NCBI GenBank assembly: GCA_023428905.1
Contig: JAEYWP010000030.1
Coordinates: forward strand, 1 to 64,000
DNA: 64,000 nt
Direction of reading: 5' to 3'
Source: Verrucomicrobiota bacterium
GTDB lineage: Bacteria; Verrucomicrobiota; Verrucomicrobiia; Opitutales; Opitutaceae
The notes below the pieces were generated by a model, which was not told the origin of the DNA, did no database searches, and saw only the letters and a list, made by a program, of their open reading frames with translations. Positions 1 through 9,610 of the stretch are shown in pieces; the first letter of the stretch is position 1, and the number at the start of each line of letters is the position of its first letter. A program made the translations under genes and the position numbers.

Positions 1-30
1 CCCAGCACCCCCTCCGCTCAATCCAGTAGC

Positions 31-55
31 GGGGAAGGGGCCAAGCCCCTTCCCC
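31..55. repeat. Perfect GC-rich hairpin
   Basis: A 10-bp stem (GGGGAAGGGG at 31-40, CCCCTTCCCC at 46-55) closes a 5-base loop, CCAAG. No T-run follows on either strand, so it is not a clear intrinsic terminator. It could be the end of a gene left of the window or part of the repeat debris that fills bases 1-256. Confidence 0.6.
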
Positions 56-75
56 TGCACCCCATCCCTGACTCT

Positions 76-120
76 TGTCTACGATGTCATGGCACAAAAC
101 TGTCCACGATGTGATGGCAC
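76..120. repeat. Two 20-bp direct repeats, possible IS21-family end remnant
   Basis: Two copies of TGTCnACGATGTnATGGCAC lie at 76-95 and 101-120, a period of 25 bp. Repeated blocks starting with TGT and containing ACGATGT are typical of the terminal regions of IS21-family elements, from memory of that family. No istA or istB coding sequence lies nearby, so this would be a solo end or relic. The family assignment is an inference. Confidence 0.4.
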
Positions 121-130
121 TTTGCCCCCC

Positions 131-202
131 GCCTACAACAAGACAAGGGCACCCGCCTACAACAAAACAGGGGCACCCCGCCTACAAGAAGTCCAGGGGC
201 AG
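131..202. repeat. Three degenerate tandem repeats of 24-25 bp
   Basis: Units begin with GCCTACAA at 131, 155 and 180, and each continues into a CA-rich stretch and GGGCA. The copies are imperfect and directly adjacent, with no unique spacers. No credible coding frame crosses them. They lie between the IS21-like repeats and the hairpin at 220-239. Confidence 0.6.
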
Positions 203-215
203 CGGCCGGTCCGAT

Positions 216-240
216 GTAGGCGGCGTGCCCTCACGCCGCG
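216..240. repeat. Dispersed intergenic hairpin, copy 1
   Basis: An 8-bp perfect stem (GCGGCGTG at 220-227, CACGCCGC at 232-239) surrounds the loop CCCT and is preceded by GTAG. A related element with a different but still complementary stem is at 18186-18208. It lies just beyond the end of the TPR gene and lacks a T-run. Confidence 0.6.
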
Positions 241-256
241 TGCGACGTGGATGGGG

Positions 257-769
257 CTAAAGTTTCCCGGCGTGGTAGCGCAGGGCGCGCTGGTGCGCGG
301 CCAGGCCAGGATCTTCGCTCGACTCCAGCACCAGGTCGACCAGGGAGCGCACCGCCTCGGCGGACCGGCCCGCGGCCTGCAGGGAGAGGGCGAGGTAAAG
401 TTCGATCTCCCGGTAGGCGGGAAACTGGCGCTTCGCCGCCTCGAGGGTCTCCACCGCGCGCTCCGGCATGCCTGAGCCGCGCTGGCAGTTGGCGAGTCCG
501 ATCAGGGCCGAAGCGTGCTCATTGGGTTGAAGGCCCAGCGTCAGGGCGCGCTCGTAGTGGGGAATCGCCTGCTCGATCCGTCCCAGGATCTCGTAGGTCC
601 ACGCGAGCTGGAAGGCGATTTCCGCGACGTGCGGATAATGCGCATCCAATGCCGCGAGGCGCGTCGCGATCGCTGAGACCTGGCCGCCATGCCGCGCTCC
701 GACGATGGCGTCGAGTTCCCCCTTCCAGGGCGGGGACACGTCTTGGGTGGGCGGTGCCGTATCTTCCAT
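257..769 (-). CDS. Tetratricopeptide repeat protein
   Basis: A 170-residue soluble protein made almost wholly of helical TPR-type repeats. From about residue 60 the sequence shows the W-Y-G-A-Y-A-L spacing of TPR units (LAWTYEILGRIEQAIPHYER, then ALIGLANCQRGSGMPERAVE, then LYLALSLQAAGRSAEAVRSL). The layout resembles the small TPR_5-type proteins. There is no signal peptide or enzyme motif, so the role is probably protein-protein contact. I chose the ATG at 769; a GTG at 802 would add 11 Pro-rich residues. It lies 68 bp downstream of thrS on the same strand and is probably cotranscribed with it, but nothing ties it functionally to tRNA charging. Confidence 0.8.
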   Translation of the reverse strand: MEDTAPPTQDVSPPWKGELDAIVGARHGGQVSAIATRLAALDAHYPHVAEIAFQLAWTYEILGRIEQAIPHYERALTLGLQPNEHASALIGLANCQRGSGMPERAVETLEAAKRQFPAYREIELYLALSLQAAGRSAEAVRSLVDLVLESSEDPGLAAHQRALRYHAGKL

Positions 770-837
770 GGGAGGCGTCGGGGCCGGCGCACGAACTCCC
801 ACAGAGTGGGAGACGTGCCGCGCCGCCGTTGAGGTGC

Positions 838-2748
<1,911 letters not shown>

Positions 2749-2859
2749 GGGAAAGTCAGCTTTTCGACGGAGGAGGGGAGTTTCGAGCCACAAATCGTCC
2801 GGCGCAGGGGCGCGAAGGGTGGTCAGAAGCGGCGTGGGCGGGACACGTCGGCGTGGAGG

Positions 2860-4227
2860 CTACGCTTTTTTGGCAGGTTCAAGACTGTAGCCGTCCTTGC
2901 GGTCCAGCATCTGCCAGCCGGCCGCGGCGAGTTCCGCCCGGAGGCTGTCGGCCGCGGCGAAGCTCTTCTCCTTCTTTGCCGCCCATCGCTTTTCGGCGAG
3001 CGCGACGACCGCCTCGGGTGCCTCCGCCTTCGGGAGGGTGGGTGCGGTGAGTGTCAGACCGAGCGCATACAGGACGCGGCTAAAGCCGGTCTGGTCCACC
3101 CCCTGGTTGCCGCGGTTGACGAGTGTGAAGAGCGCACCGAGTGCCCCCGGTGTATTGAGGTCGTCGTGCAACGCGGCGAACACCGGCGCAAAGATCTCCG
3201 GCGAACCGCCGCTGGCGGGCAGCCCCGCGGCATAGGCCCGGAGGGTGGCGAGGGCCTTCTCCGCGGCGTGCAGGGAATCGAGGGTGAAATTGAGCTGCTT
3301 TCGCGGATGGCCGGCCAGGAGCGCGTAGCGAAGCGCCATCGGGCTGAAGCCCTTGGCCTTCAACTCGTCCAGGGTGTAGAGGTTGCCCAGACTCTTGCTC
3401 ATCTTCTTTCCGTCCACCAGCAGATGCTCGCTGTGGTACCAGTGGTGGGCGAAGGTCGTGCCGTTGCAGCACTGGCTCTGCGCGATCTCGTTTTCGTGAT
3501 GAGGGAAGAGCAGGTCGACGCCTCCGGTGTGCAGATCGATCGTGTCGCCCAGGTGCTTTTTGCTCATGGCGCTGCACTCAATGTGCCAGCCGGGCCGCCC
3601 TTCGGAGGCGCCCGAGGGGCCCGCCCATTTGTTGGGACCATCCTCCTCTTTCCACGCCTTCCAAAGGGCGAAGTCGCTGCCATCCTCTTTCTCGTCCGCA
3701 TCTGCCGCGCGCAAGGCCGACCCCATCTGAAGTTCACGCTCCCGCACGCGCGACAGGCTGCCGTAACCGGAAAAGGATGAGACTTTGAAATACACCGAGC
3801 CGTCCGCAGCGCGGTAGGCGTTTCCCTTCTTCAAGAGCACATCGATCATGTCGACCTGCTCCTGGATGTGGCCCGTGGCGGTGGGTTCGACGTGCGGTGG
3901 CAGGCAATTGAGATCCTCGCAGTCGCGGTGAAACTTGGTCGTCCACTGCTGGGTGACCTCGGCGAGGCTCCGCTTTTCCTCGCGGGAGCGGCGGATGGTT
4001 TTGTCGTCCACATCCGTCAGGTTGCGGACGTGCTTCACCTTGCCCGGGAATTCGAGATCGAGCAGGCGGCGGATAACGTCGTTCACCACGAAGGTGCGGA
4101 AGTTTCCGATGTGCGCCGGGGCATAAACGGTCGGCCCGCAATTGTAGAAGCGATAGACGCCGTCCGGGTGGGACGTTTTTAGTTCGCGGGTCTCACGTGC
4201 GAGCGAGTCGTAGAGCTTGATGGCCAT
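2860..4227 (-). CDS. cysS: Cysteinyl-tRNA synthetase
   Basis: Class I synthetase that attaches cysteine to tRNA-Cys. At 455 residues it matches the family. Visible motifs are YNCGPTVYAPAHIGNFRTFV (the zinc-ligand Cys and the HIGH-equivalent HIGN), GRPGWHIECSAMS, the zinc and substrate region GGVDLLFPHHENEIAQS, and the KMSKS loop as DGKKMSKSLGN. The start is the ATG at 4227, giving MAIKLYDS. hemB is divergent, with about 140 bp between the two starts. thrS follows downstream on the same strand after a gap of about 110 bp. Confidence 0.97.
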   Translation of the reverse strand: MAIKLYDSLARETRELKTSHPDGVYRFYNCGPTVYAPAHIGNFRTFVVNDVIRRLLDLEFPGKVKHVRNLTDVDDKTIRRSREEKRSLAEVTQQWTTKFHRDCEDLNCLPPHVEPTATGHIQEQVDMIDVLLKKGNAYRAADGSVYFKVSSFSGYGSLSRVRERELQMGSALRAADADEKEDGSDFALWKAWKEEDGPNKWAGPSGASEGRPGWHIECSAMSKKHLGDTIDLHTGGVDLLFPHHENEIAQSQCCNGTTFAHHWYHSEHLLVDGKKMSKSLGNLYTLDELKAKGFSPMALRYALLAGHPRKQLNFTLDSLHAAEKALATLRAYAAGLPASGGSPEIFAPVFAALHDDLNTPGALGALFTLVNRGNQGVDQTGFSRVLYALGLTLTAPTLPKAEAPEAVVALAEKRWAAKKEKSFAAADSLRAELAAAGWQMLDRKDGYSLEPAKKA

Positions 4228-4367
4228 GGCGAGGGAAACGCTGGTCCTAGCGCAAAAGCTGCGTCAGCGGAACAGCGATTTTGCAGAAATCGGCTGGGAC
4301 GCGGGCCTGTCTCTCGATCTAAAGTGTGGCACCCGATCGCCCTTCCGTTCATTGGTGCTCCTTCGCC

Positions 4368-5378
4368 ATGGCTGAGCCTTTTCTCCTCAACTTGTCGCAC
4401 CGTCCCCGCCGTCTCCGCCGCAACCCCGCCGTGCGGGCCCTGGTGGAAGAGACCCAGTTGCGCGCCGCCGATCTGATCGCGCCGCTTTTTGTGGTCGACG
4501 GCGAAGGGCCGCCGCAGCCGGTGGGCTCCATGCCCGGGGTGATGCGCTTCAGCGTCCCCGACCTGGTCCGGGAATGCGCGGAGCTGCAGTCGCTGGGGGT
4601 CCCGGCGGTGGCTTTGTTTCCCAAGCTCGAGGCCGTCGTAAAAGACGACAACGGGTCGGCCGCGCTGCACCCGGACGCGTTGATTCTGCGTGCGGTTAAG
4701 GCCGTGAAGGGTGCGGTGCCTGGGCTGGTGGTCATGACCGACATCGCCCTGGATCCCTACACGACCCATGGCCACGACGGTCTGCTTACCGCGGATGGTC
4801 GCGATGTCGCCAACGACGCCACGGTGGAGGTCCTCTGCCGGATGGCGGTGCTGCATGCGCGCGCGGGCGTCGATTTTGTGGCGCCGTCAGACATGATGGA
4901 TGGGCGCATCGGCGCAATCCGACGCGCGCTCGACGCCGCGCGTTGTTCGGACACGGCGATCATGGCCTACTCCTCGAAATTCGCCTCCGCGTATTATGGA
5001 CCCTTCCGCGACGCGGTGGGCAGTGCGTCCGCCGCCGGCACCCATGCGCTCGACAAGCGCACCTATCAGCTCAACCCGGCAAACCGCCGCGAAGCGGTGG
5101 CCGAGGCCCTGCTCGACGAGGCGGAGGGAGCGGATGTGCTGATGGTCAAACCGGCGGGGCCGTACCTCGACATCATCCGGGAGGTGCGGGATGCCACGCG
5201 GCGCCCCCTCGCGGCCTACCAGGTTTCCGGTGAATACGCCCAGCTGCACGCTGCGGCCCGTCTCGGCTGGCTCGACCTCGAGCGCACCCGGCTTGAGTCG
5301 CTCCTCGCCATCAAGCGCGCCGGAGCCGACATGATCCTGACCTATTTTGCGAAGGACGTGGCCGCGTCCCTCCGCTGA
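4368..5378 (+). CDS. hemB: Delta-aminolevulinic acid dehydratase (porphobilinogen synthase)
   Basis: Condenses two 5-aminolevulinate molecules to porphobilinogen for haem and other tetrapyrroles. At 336 residues it matches the family. The two catalytic Schiff-base lysines are visible: K204 in YSSKFASAYYGP and K261 in VLMVKPAGPYLD. The metal-site segment reads DIALDPYTTHGHDG, with Asp and Ala where zinc enzymes have a three-Cys cluster, so this should be the magnesium-type enzyme, as in Pseudomonas. I chose the ATG at 4368 (MAEPFLLNL) rather than a GTG 42 bases upstream, because the family begins close to this point. Haem made here feeds, among others, the cbb3 oxidase encoded later in the window. 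Confidence 0.97.
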   Translation: MAEPFLLNLSHRPRRLRRNPAVRALVEETQLRAADLIAPLFVVDGEGPPQPVGSMPGVMRFSVPDLVRECAELQSLGVPAVALFPKLEAVVKDDNGSAALHPDALILRAVKAVKGAVPGLVVMTDIALDPYTTHGHDGLLTADGRDVANDATVEVLCRMAVLHARAGVDFVAPSDMMDGRIGAIRRALDAARCSDTAIMAYSSKFASAYYGPFRDAVGSASAAGTHALDKRTYQLNPANRREAVAEALLDEAEGADVLMVKPAGPYLDIIREVRDATRRPLAAYQVSGEYAQLHAAARLGWLDLERTRLESLLAIKRAGADMILTYFAKDVAASLR

Positions 5379-5401
5379 ACTCCCAGGCCTCGCTTTTCCT
5401 C

Positions 5402-5620
5402 ATGCTCCGCAAAGCTCTTTCCGTCGTCCTCGCCGTTCTCGCCATCGCCTTCCTCGCGCGGGGAGTCCAGTACGGCTACCTCTGGCTGTCCGGCGCGTCG
5501 TCTCCAGACGCCAACTACAAAGCGCTCACCGCCTGGTCGGGCGTATACCTGGTGGTGTGCGGGGCCCTCGCCTGGGTGGTGGCGCGCCTGCGAACGGACA
5601 GCGCGGTCGACGGAGAGTAG
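5402..5620 (+). CDS. Small two-helix membrane protein
   Basis: A 72-residue protein with two hydrophobic segments, about residues 4-30 (ALSVVLAVLAIAFLARGVQY) and 45-63 (GVYLVVCGALAWVVARL). A short polar loop separates them and the tail is acidic. It starts 24 bp after the hemB stop on the same strand and is probably cotranscribed. No family is recognised. It could be an accessory membrane protein or simply an unconstrained small ORF, but the clean two-helix hydrophobic pattern argues for a real gene. Confidence 0.6.
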   Translation: MLRKALSVVLAVLAIAFLARGVQYGYLWLSGASSPDANYKALTAWSGVYLVVCGALAWVVARLRTDSAVDGE

Positions 5621-5701
5621 TCCCAGCCGCGAAGATTTTTTCCCGAACCGTATTCACCGCGGATGGACACGAATTCCCCGCGGATAAAGCCCCAACGGGC
5701 T

Positions 5702-6304
5702 TCAGAAGGCGGACTTGGGCACCTGGATCGCGTCGCCGGGGAGCAGGTGGGGATCCTCTGCCGGGTTCTGCTGGGCGAGAGGCACATTGATCGCATAGGC
5801 GGTGCGTTCCCGCACGACGCTGACGCGCCCTTCCTTGGCGTAGAGGGTGAACCCTCCCGCCGCCTGGATGGCCTTGGCCACCGTCAGATCCGGGGTCCAG
5901 ACGATGCGCCCGGGGCGGACCACCTCGCCACCCACATACACGTAGCGCTCGGTGACGGAGACCGACACATCTACCGTGGTATAAAATTTGCGACTGAGGT
6001 AGGTCTCGCGGATGCGCTGCGAGAGCGCCGCAGTCGTCAGGCCGGCGGCCTCGACAGAGCCAATAAAGGGTAGGGTGATCAGGCCCTGCTCATCGATCTG
6101 GACGTTGTTGCTGCTCGGATCTGGCACGCCCTGCAGCGAGATGATGAGCGAGTCGGCGGGGCGCAGCGCCGCGGTGGAACTGTTTCCCGGCAACCGCGGA
6201 TTCGAGGCGGTGGGCCCGGTGGAGGTCGTGCAGGCGCTGACCAGAGTCAGCGCCGCAACCAGCAGGATGGAAACAAGGGCGCGGGGCCGGGGGGCAAATG
6301 CCAT
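5702..6304 (-). CDS. Polysaccharide export lipoprotein (Wza/SLBB type)
   Basis: Periplasmic or outer-membrane component of capsule or exopolysaccharide export. The N-terminus is a lipoprotein signal ending in LTLVSAC, with the lipidated Cys at about residue 25. A Poly_export domain follows (LRPADSLIISLQGVPDP to about TTVDVSVSV), then one SLBB-like segment (VYVGGEVVRPGRIVWTPDLT through GGFTLYAKEGRV). At 200 residues it is a short, single-SLBB version. I used the ATG at 6304, one codon inside a possible GTG start. It stands alone here; the polyprenyl sugar-phosphate transferase that might feed such a system is about 30 kb away. Confidence 0.85.
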   Translation of the reverse strand: MAFAPRPRALVSILLVAALTLVSACTTSTGPTASNPRLPGNSSTAALRPADSLIISLQGVPDPSSNNVQIDEQGLITLPFIGSVEAAGLTTAALSQRIRETYLSRKFYTTVDVSVSVTERYVYVGGEVVRPGRIVWTPDLTVAKAIQAAGGFTLYAKEGRVSVVRERTAYAINVPLAQQNPAEDPHLLPGDAIQVPKSAF

Positions 6305-6344
6305 CACGCGAGGTTCACTGGGCTAAACCCCGGCCGAAGGCAAT

Positions 6345-7145
6345 TCACCGTTTCCCGCGCGACTTGCGCTTGGGGCGGTCGTCCTCGTCGCTGTCCTCTT
6401 CCTCTTCGTCCTTCTCGTCGTCGTCGTCGTCGTCCTCGTCGTCTTCGTCCTTGTCCTCGGAGTCTTCGTCCTCCTCGGCTTTTTCATCCTCGTCCTCGTC
6501 CCACTTGAGCGACTCGTCGTTCTTGAGCTTTTCCTCTTCCTCTTCGTCGAGTTCGGGCAGGTCTTCGTCCTCGTCCTCGACTTCCTTCTCGGAGGCTTCC
6601 TCGTCGGTGTCCCAGCCAGCCGGAACGTAGTCGAGGATGGCGGTGATTTCCTCGAAGCCGTGGACAGCTTTGCCCTCGATGAAATTGGTGTTCTGTTCCT
6701 CGCGGATCTCGTCCTCGACCTCGTCGACGGTGAGCTTGGACTCAAAGTCGAAGAGTTCGTTGAGCATCTTCACGCGCAGCCGCGTGAGGTGATCGAGGAG
6801 GTCGGCGTACGGGCCGTTTTCCTCATCCATCACATCGGGGAGGGCAAAGAGCTTTTCATCGGACTCAAAGATGGAGTCCTTCACGCGCTTGAGGCGAACG
6901 CGGCCCTCGCCCAGGTCCTTCTCAATGCGGAACGGAATGAAGGCGGACTCCATCACGTCCTGGTCGAAGCCGTAATCGCGGAGTGGCTCAATCAGCTCCA
7001 TCAAGTGGGCGACTTGACGTGGGTCGATGATGCTGAGGCCGTCCACATCCCAACGGACCGGATCGCTGACTTCGTGGACCCACCAGTTGTGGTCTTCGCC
7101 GAGGCGCACGATGCACCAGTCGAGGGTTGTGGAGGATTTAGCCAT
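6345..7145 (-). CDS. Unknown protein with long Asp/Glu-rich C-terminal tail
   Basis: 266 residues in two parts. Residues 1 to about 180 form a folded-looking domain with conserved-looking aromatic and charged positions (LDWCIVRLGEDHNWWVHEVS, then VRWDVDGLSIIDPRQVAHLM). From about 185 to the end the chain is dominated by Asp and Glu, with runs of up to six acidic residues, and closes with a short basic tip, RPKRKSRGKR. No signal peptide is present. Such acidic tails can bind basic proteins, RNA-binding proteins or calcium, or act as DNA mimics; none is shown here. I do not recognise the N-terminal domain. Confidence 0.8.
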   Translation of the reverse strand: MAKSSTTLDWCIVRLGEDHNWWVHEVSDPVRWDVDGLSIIDPRQVAHLMELIEPLRDYGFDQDVMESAFIPFRIEKDLGEGRVRLKRVKDSIFESDEKLFALPDVMDEENGPYADLLDHLTRLRVKMLNELFDFESKLTVDEVEDEIREEQNTNFIEGKAVHGFEEITAILDYVPAGWDTDEEASEKEVEDEDEDLPELDEEEEEKLKNDESLKWDEDEDEKAEEDEDSEDKDEDDEDDDDDDEKDEEEEDSDEDDRPKRKSRGKR

Positions 7146-7494
7146 GGCTGTATCTTTTTCGGAGCAAATGGCCCTGCCTTTAGCAGAGTCAAATCGGGAT
7201 GTGTGTTTTGATCAGCTTTCCTCCCGGGGCATGACATGAGCCCGGCCGGGCGGAAATTGGAGCCGCAGCGTGCGGTGCGACTTTCGAAAAACAAGCACAA
7301 AAATGACCGCGCAAAAGCAGGTATCTTATCTCGGAAGCGACTGCGGGGGAATGGCCTGAGACGGCCACCGGAGTTCAGGGCACACCGCCGTGCCTTAAGG
7401 CTTCATACAAATCAGCGCGCGGCGGCTAATCCCCGGTGCCGCGGGACCCGGCGGCCTTGATTTCTCCAGGGCGGGTTTTCACGCTCTCCCGTTC
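7146..7494. other. Divergent intergenic region
   Basis: About 350 bp between the starts of the acidic-tail gene (minus) and pyrD (plus), so it should hold both promoters. On the minus strand a TTGACT (7187-7192) lies about 47 bp before the acidic gene, but its -10 partner is poor. No tRNA, strong hairpin or plausible small coding frame was found. Confidence 0.5.
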
Positions 7495-8574
7495 ATGGGT
7501 GCTTATTACGAGCGTATGGTGCGTCCCTTCCTTTTCAGGAGTGATCCTGAGCACGCGCACGAGCGCGCCGTTCGGGCGATGTCCCTCCTGGCGCGGGTCC
7601 GTCCGGCCTGCTGGCTGATGGAGCGCTGGTCCCAGCTGGACCGCGGCGCATTCCGTCCGGTGCGGACCCTGGGACTCGATTTCCCGAACGCCGTGGGCCT
7701 TGCCGCGGGTTTTGACAAAAATGCGAAGGGCTGGCCCGCCGCCGCGGCCATGGGCTTTGGTCATGTCGAGATCGGCACCGTCACCGCCCTGCAGCAGCCC
7801 GGGAATCCCAAGCCGCGCGTGTTTCGTTATCCGGCGCAGGATGCCGTGATCAACCGGATGGGTTTTAATAACGACGGCGCTGAGGCCGTCGCCGCCCAGC
7901 TCGCGCGGCAGCCGGCGCCCGGCCGGCGAGTGATCCCGCTTGGCGTCAACATCGGCAAATCGAAGGCCGCACCGCTCGATCGGGCGGTCGAGGACTACCT
8001 TGCCAGTTTCGCGCTCCTGGCAGACTTCGCCGACTACCTGGTCCTGAATGTCAGCAGTCCGAACACCCCCGACCTGCGCAAGCTGCAGGACGAGGATCGG
8101 CTGCGCGAATTGCTCGGCGCGATCAGCACCGCCAACCGCGAGCGCTATGCGCAGCTCGGCAAGCCGCGCAAACCGGTCCTGCTGAAGATCGCACCCGACC
8201 TGAGTTTCGCCCAAATCGACGCCGTGCTCGGGACGATCGCACATTTCGGCCTCGATGGTATCATTGCCACCAATACCACGCTGGCGCGCCCGGGGCCGTT
8301 TGCCTCCGTCAACGAAGCCGGCGGCCTGAGCGGCCGGCCGGTGAGGGAGCGTTCCACCGCGATTGTCCGCTACATCGCGAAGGCGACGGGTGGTCGGCTG
8401 CCGATCATCGCGGTGGGAGGGATCGACGACGCGATCAGTGCAGGCGAAAAGCTCGATGCCGGTGCAACCCTGGTCCAGGTGTACACCGGCCTGATCTACC
8501 GCGGGCCCTTCCTGCCGCGGGACATTGCGCAAGGGCTGGCCGACCGGCAGTCGCGGGTTTGGAGCGCAGCCTGA
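7495..8574 (+). CDS. pyrD: Dihydroorotate dehydrogenase (quinone), class 2
   Basis: Oxidises dihydroorotate to orotate in pyrimidine synthesis and passes electrons to membrane quinones. The 359-residue protein has the class 2 N-terminal amphipathic helices (YYERMVRPFLFRSDPEHAHE), the FMN/substrate segment VGLAAGFDKNAKG, EIGTVT, NRMGFNNDG, the catalytic serine motif LNVSSPNTPDLR and the C-terminal FMN phosphate loop IIAVGGID. Serine rather than cysteine at the active base marks class 2. The start is the ATG at 7495. It is monocistronic here and far from pyrR-pyrB-pyrC at 32963-35760, which encode earlier steps of the same pathway. Confidence 0.96.
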   Translation: MGAYYERMVRPFLFRSDPEHAHERAVRAMSLLARVRPACWLMERWSQLDRGAFRPVRTLGLDFPNAVGLAAGFDKNAKGWPAAAAMGFGHVEIGTVTALQQPGNPKPRVFRYPAQDAVINRMGFNNDGAEAVAAQLARQPAPGRRVIPLGVNIGKSKAAPLDRAVEDYLASFALLADFADYLVLNVSSPNTPDLRKLQDEDRLRELLGAISTANRERYAQLGKPRKPVLLKIAPDLSFAQIDAVLGTIAHFGLDGIIATNTTLARPGPFASVNEAGGLSGRPVRERSTAIVRYIAKATGGRLPIIAVGGIDDAISAGEKLDAGATLVQVYTGLIYRGPFLPRDIAQGLADRQSRVWSAA

Positions 8575-8595
8575 ATACCGGCTGGGCCGCGGACA

Positions 8596-8624
8596 CAAAA
8601 AAACCCGGGGCCGATGCCCCGGGT
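8596..8624 (-). terminator. Intrinsic terminator of sucCD
   Basis: A 9-bp perfect stem (ACCCGGGGC at 8603-8611, GCCCCGGGT at 8616-8624) with loop CGAT. Read on the minus strand it is followed by a run of T residues, 23 bp past the sucD stop. There is no T-run on the plus side, so it serves sucCD rather than pyrD. Confidence 0.85.
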
Positions 8625-8646
8625 GGTTGAAACGCAGCCTACCGGC

Positions 8647-9570
8647 TCAGCGCAGCGTGACGCCACGCTCCTTGGCCGCACGGATCAGTGCCTCGGCCAT
8701 GTCGGACGGCGTCGCGGCCACCGCGATGCCTGCCTCCTCAAAGGCGGCGATCTTCGCGGCGGCGGTGTCTTCGGCACCGCCGACGATTGCTCCCGCATGG
8801 CCCATCCGGCGGCCCGCCGGCGCGGTGGCTCCGGCGATAAAGCCGGCCACGGGCTTTTTGACGTTCGCCTTGATCCACTTTGCGGCCTCGACCTCGGCGC
8901 TGCCGCCGATTTCGCCGATCATGATGATACCGTCGGTCTCCGGGTCATCGTTGAACGCCTTGATGACGTCGAGGTGGGAGGTCCCGTTGACCGGGTCGCC
9001 GCCGATGCCGACGCAGGTCGACTGGCCGATGCCACGGACGGTCAACTGATAGACCGCCTCGTAGGTCAGGGTGCCGGAGCGCGAGACGACGCCGACGCGG
9101 CCCTTCTTGTGAATGTAGCCCGGGGAGATGCCGATGCGGCAGCCGCCGGAGGAGCTGGGCCCGGTGCCCGGCGTGACGAGTCCCGGGCAGTTGGGCCCGA
9201 TCAGTCGAGTGCGACGACCCAGCATCGCGCGCTTCACGCGTACCATATCGCGCACCGGGATGCCCTCGGTGATGACGACCACCAGGTCGAGGTCGGCGTC
9301 GACGCACTCGAGGATGCCCTCGGCGGCGAACGGCGGCGGCACAAAGCCGACCGACACGGTGGCGCCGGTGGCGGCGACGGCATCAGCGACGGAGTTGAAG
9401 ACGGGCACCTTGTGAGCGCCGTGTTCGAAGAACTTGCCGCCCTTGCCGGGTGCAACGCCGGCGACGACCTTGGTGCCGTAGTCGAGCGAGAGCTTGGCGT
9501 GGCGGCTGCCGAAGTCGCCCGTGATATTCTGGACGATGATCTTCGTTTCAGGAGTGACAAAAATGGCCAT
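8647..9570 (-). CDS. sucD: Succinyl-CoA synthetase alpha subunit
   Basis: CoA-binding subunit of the TCA-cycle enzyme that interconverts succinyl-CoA and succinate with nucleotide triphosphate formation. The 307 residues show the Rossmann-like CoA domain (IIVQNITGDFGSRHAK), the conserved RLIGPNCPGLV, and the phosphohistidine site GRRMGHAGAIV. Family members usually have 290-300 residues. The start is the ATG at 9570 (MAIFVTPETK). It follows sucC by 40 bp on the same strand and a strong terminator follows, so the pair forms a two-gene operon. Confidence 0.97.
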   Translation of the reverse strand: MAIFVTPETKIIVQNITGDFGSRHAKLSLDYGTKVVAGVAPGKGGKFFEHGAHKVPVFNSVADAVAATGATVSVGFVPPPFAAEGILECVDADLDLVVVITEGIPVRDMVRVKRAMLGRRTRLIGPNCPGLVTPGTGPSSSGGCRIGISPGYIHKKGRVGVVSRSGTLTYEAVYQLTVRGIGQSTCVGIGGDPVNGTSHLDVIKAFNDDPETDGIIMIGEIGGSAEVEAAKWIKANVKKPVAGFIAGATAPAGRRMGHAGAIVGGAEDTAAAKIAAFEEAGIAVAATPSDMAEALIRAAKERGVTLR

Positions 9571-9610
9571 GGAAGGAGTGGTTTGACGTTACGTGCGTTT
9601 CCCTGGCGGT

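Noticed and set aside
131..202. Short CRISPR array
   Set aside because: The three units are imperfect and directly adjacent, with no spacers of constant length and no cas genes.
6298..6630. Plus-strand Ser-rich open frame
   Set aside because: It is the complement of the Asp/Glu codons of the acidic tail, which gives runs of Ser on the other strand.
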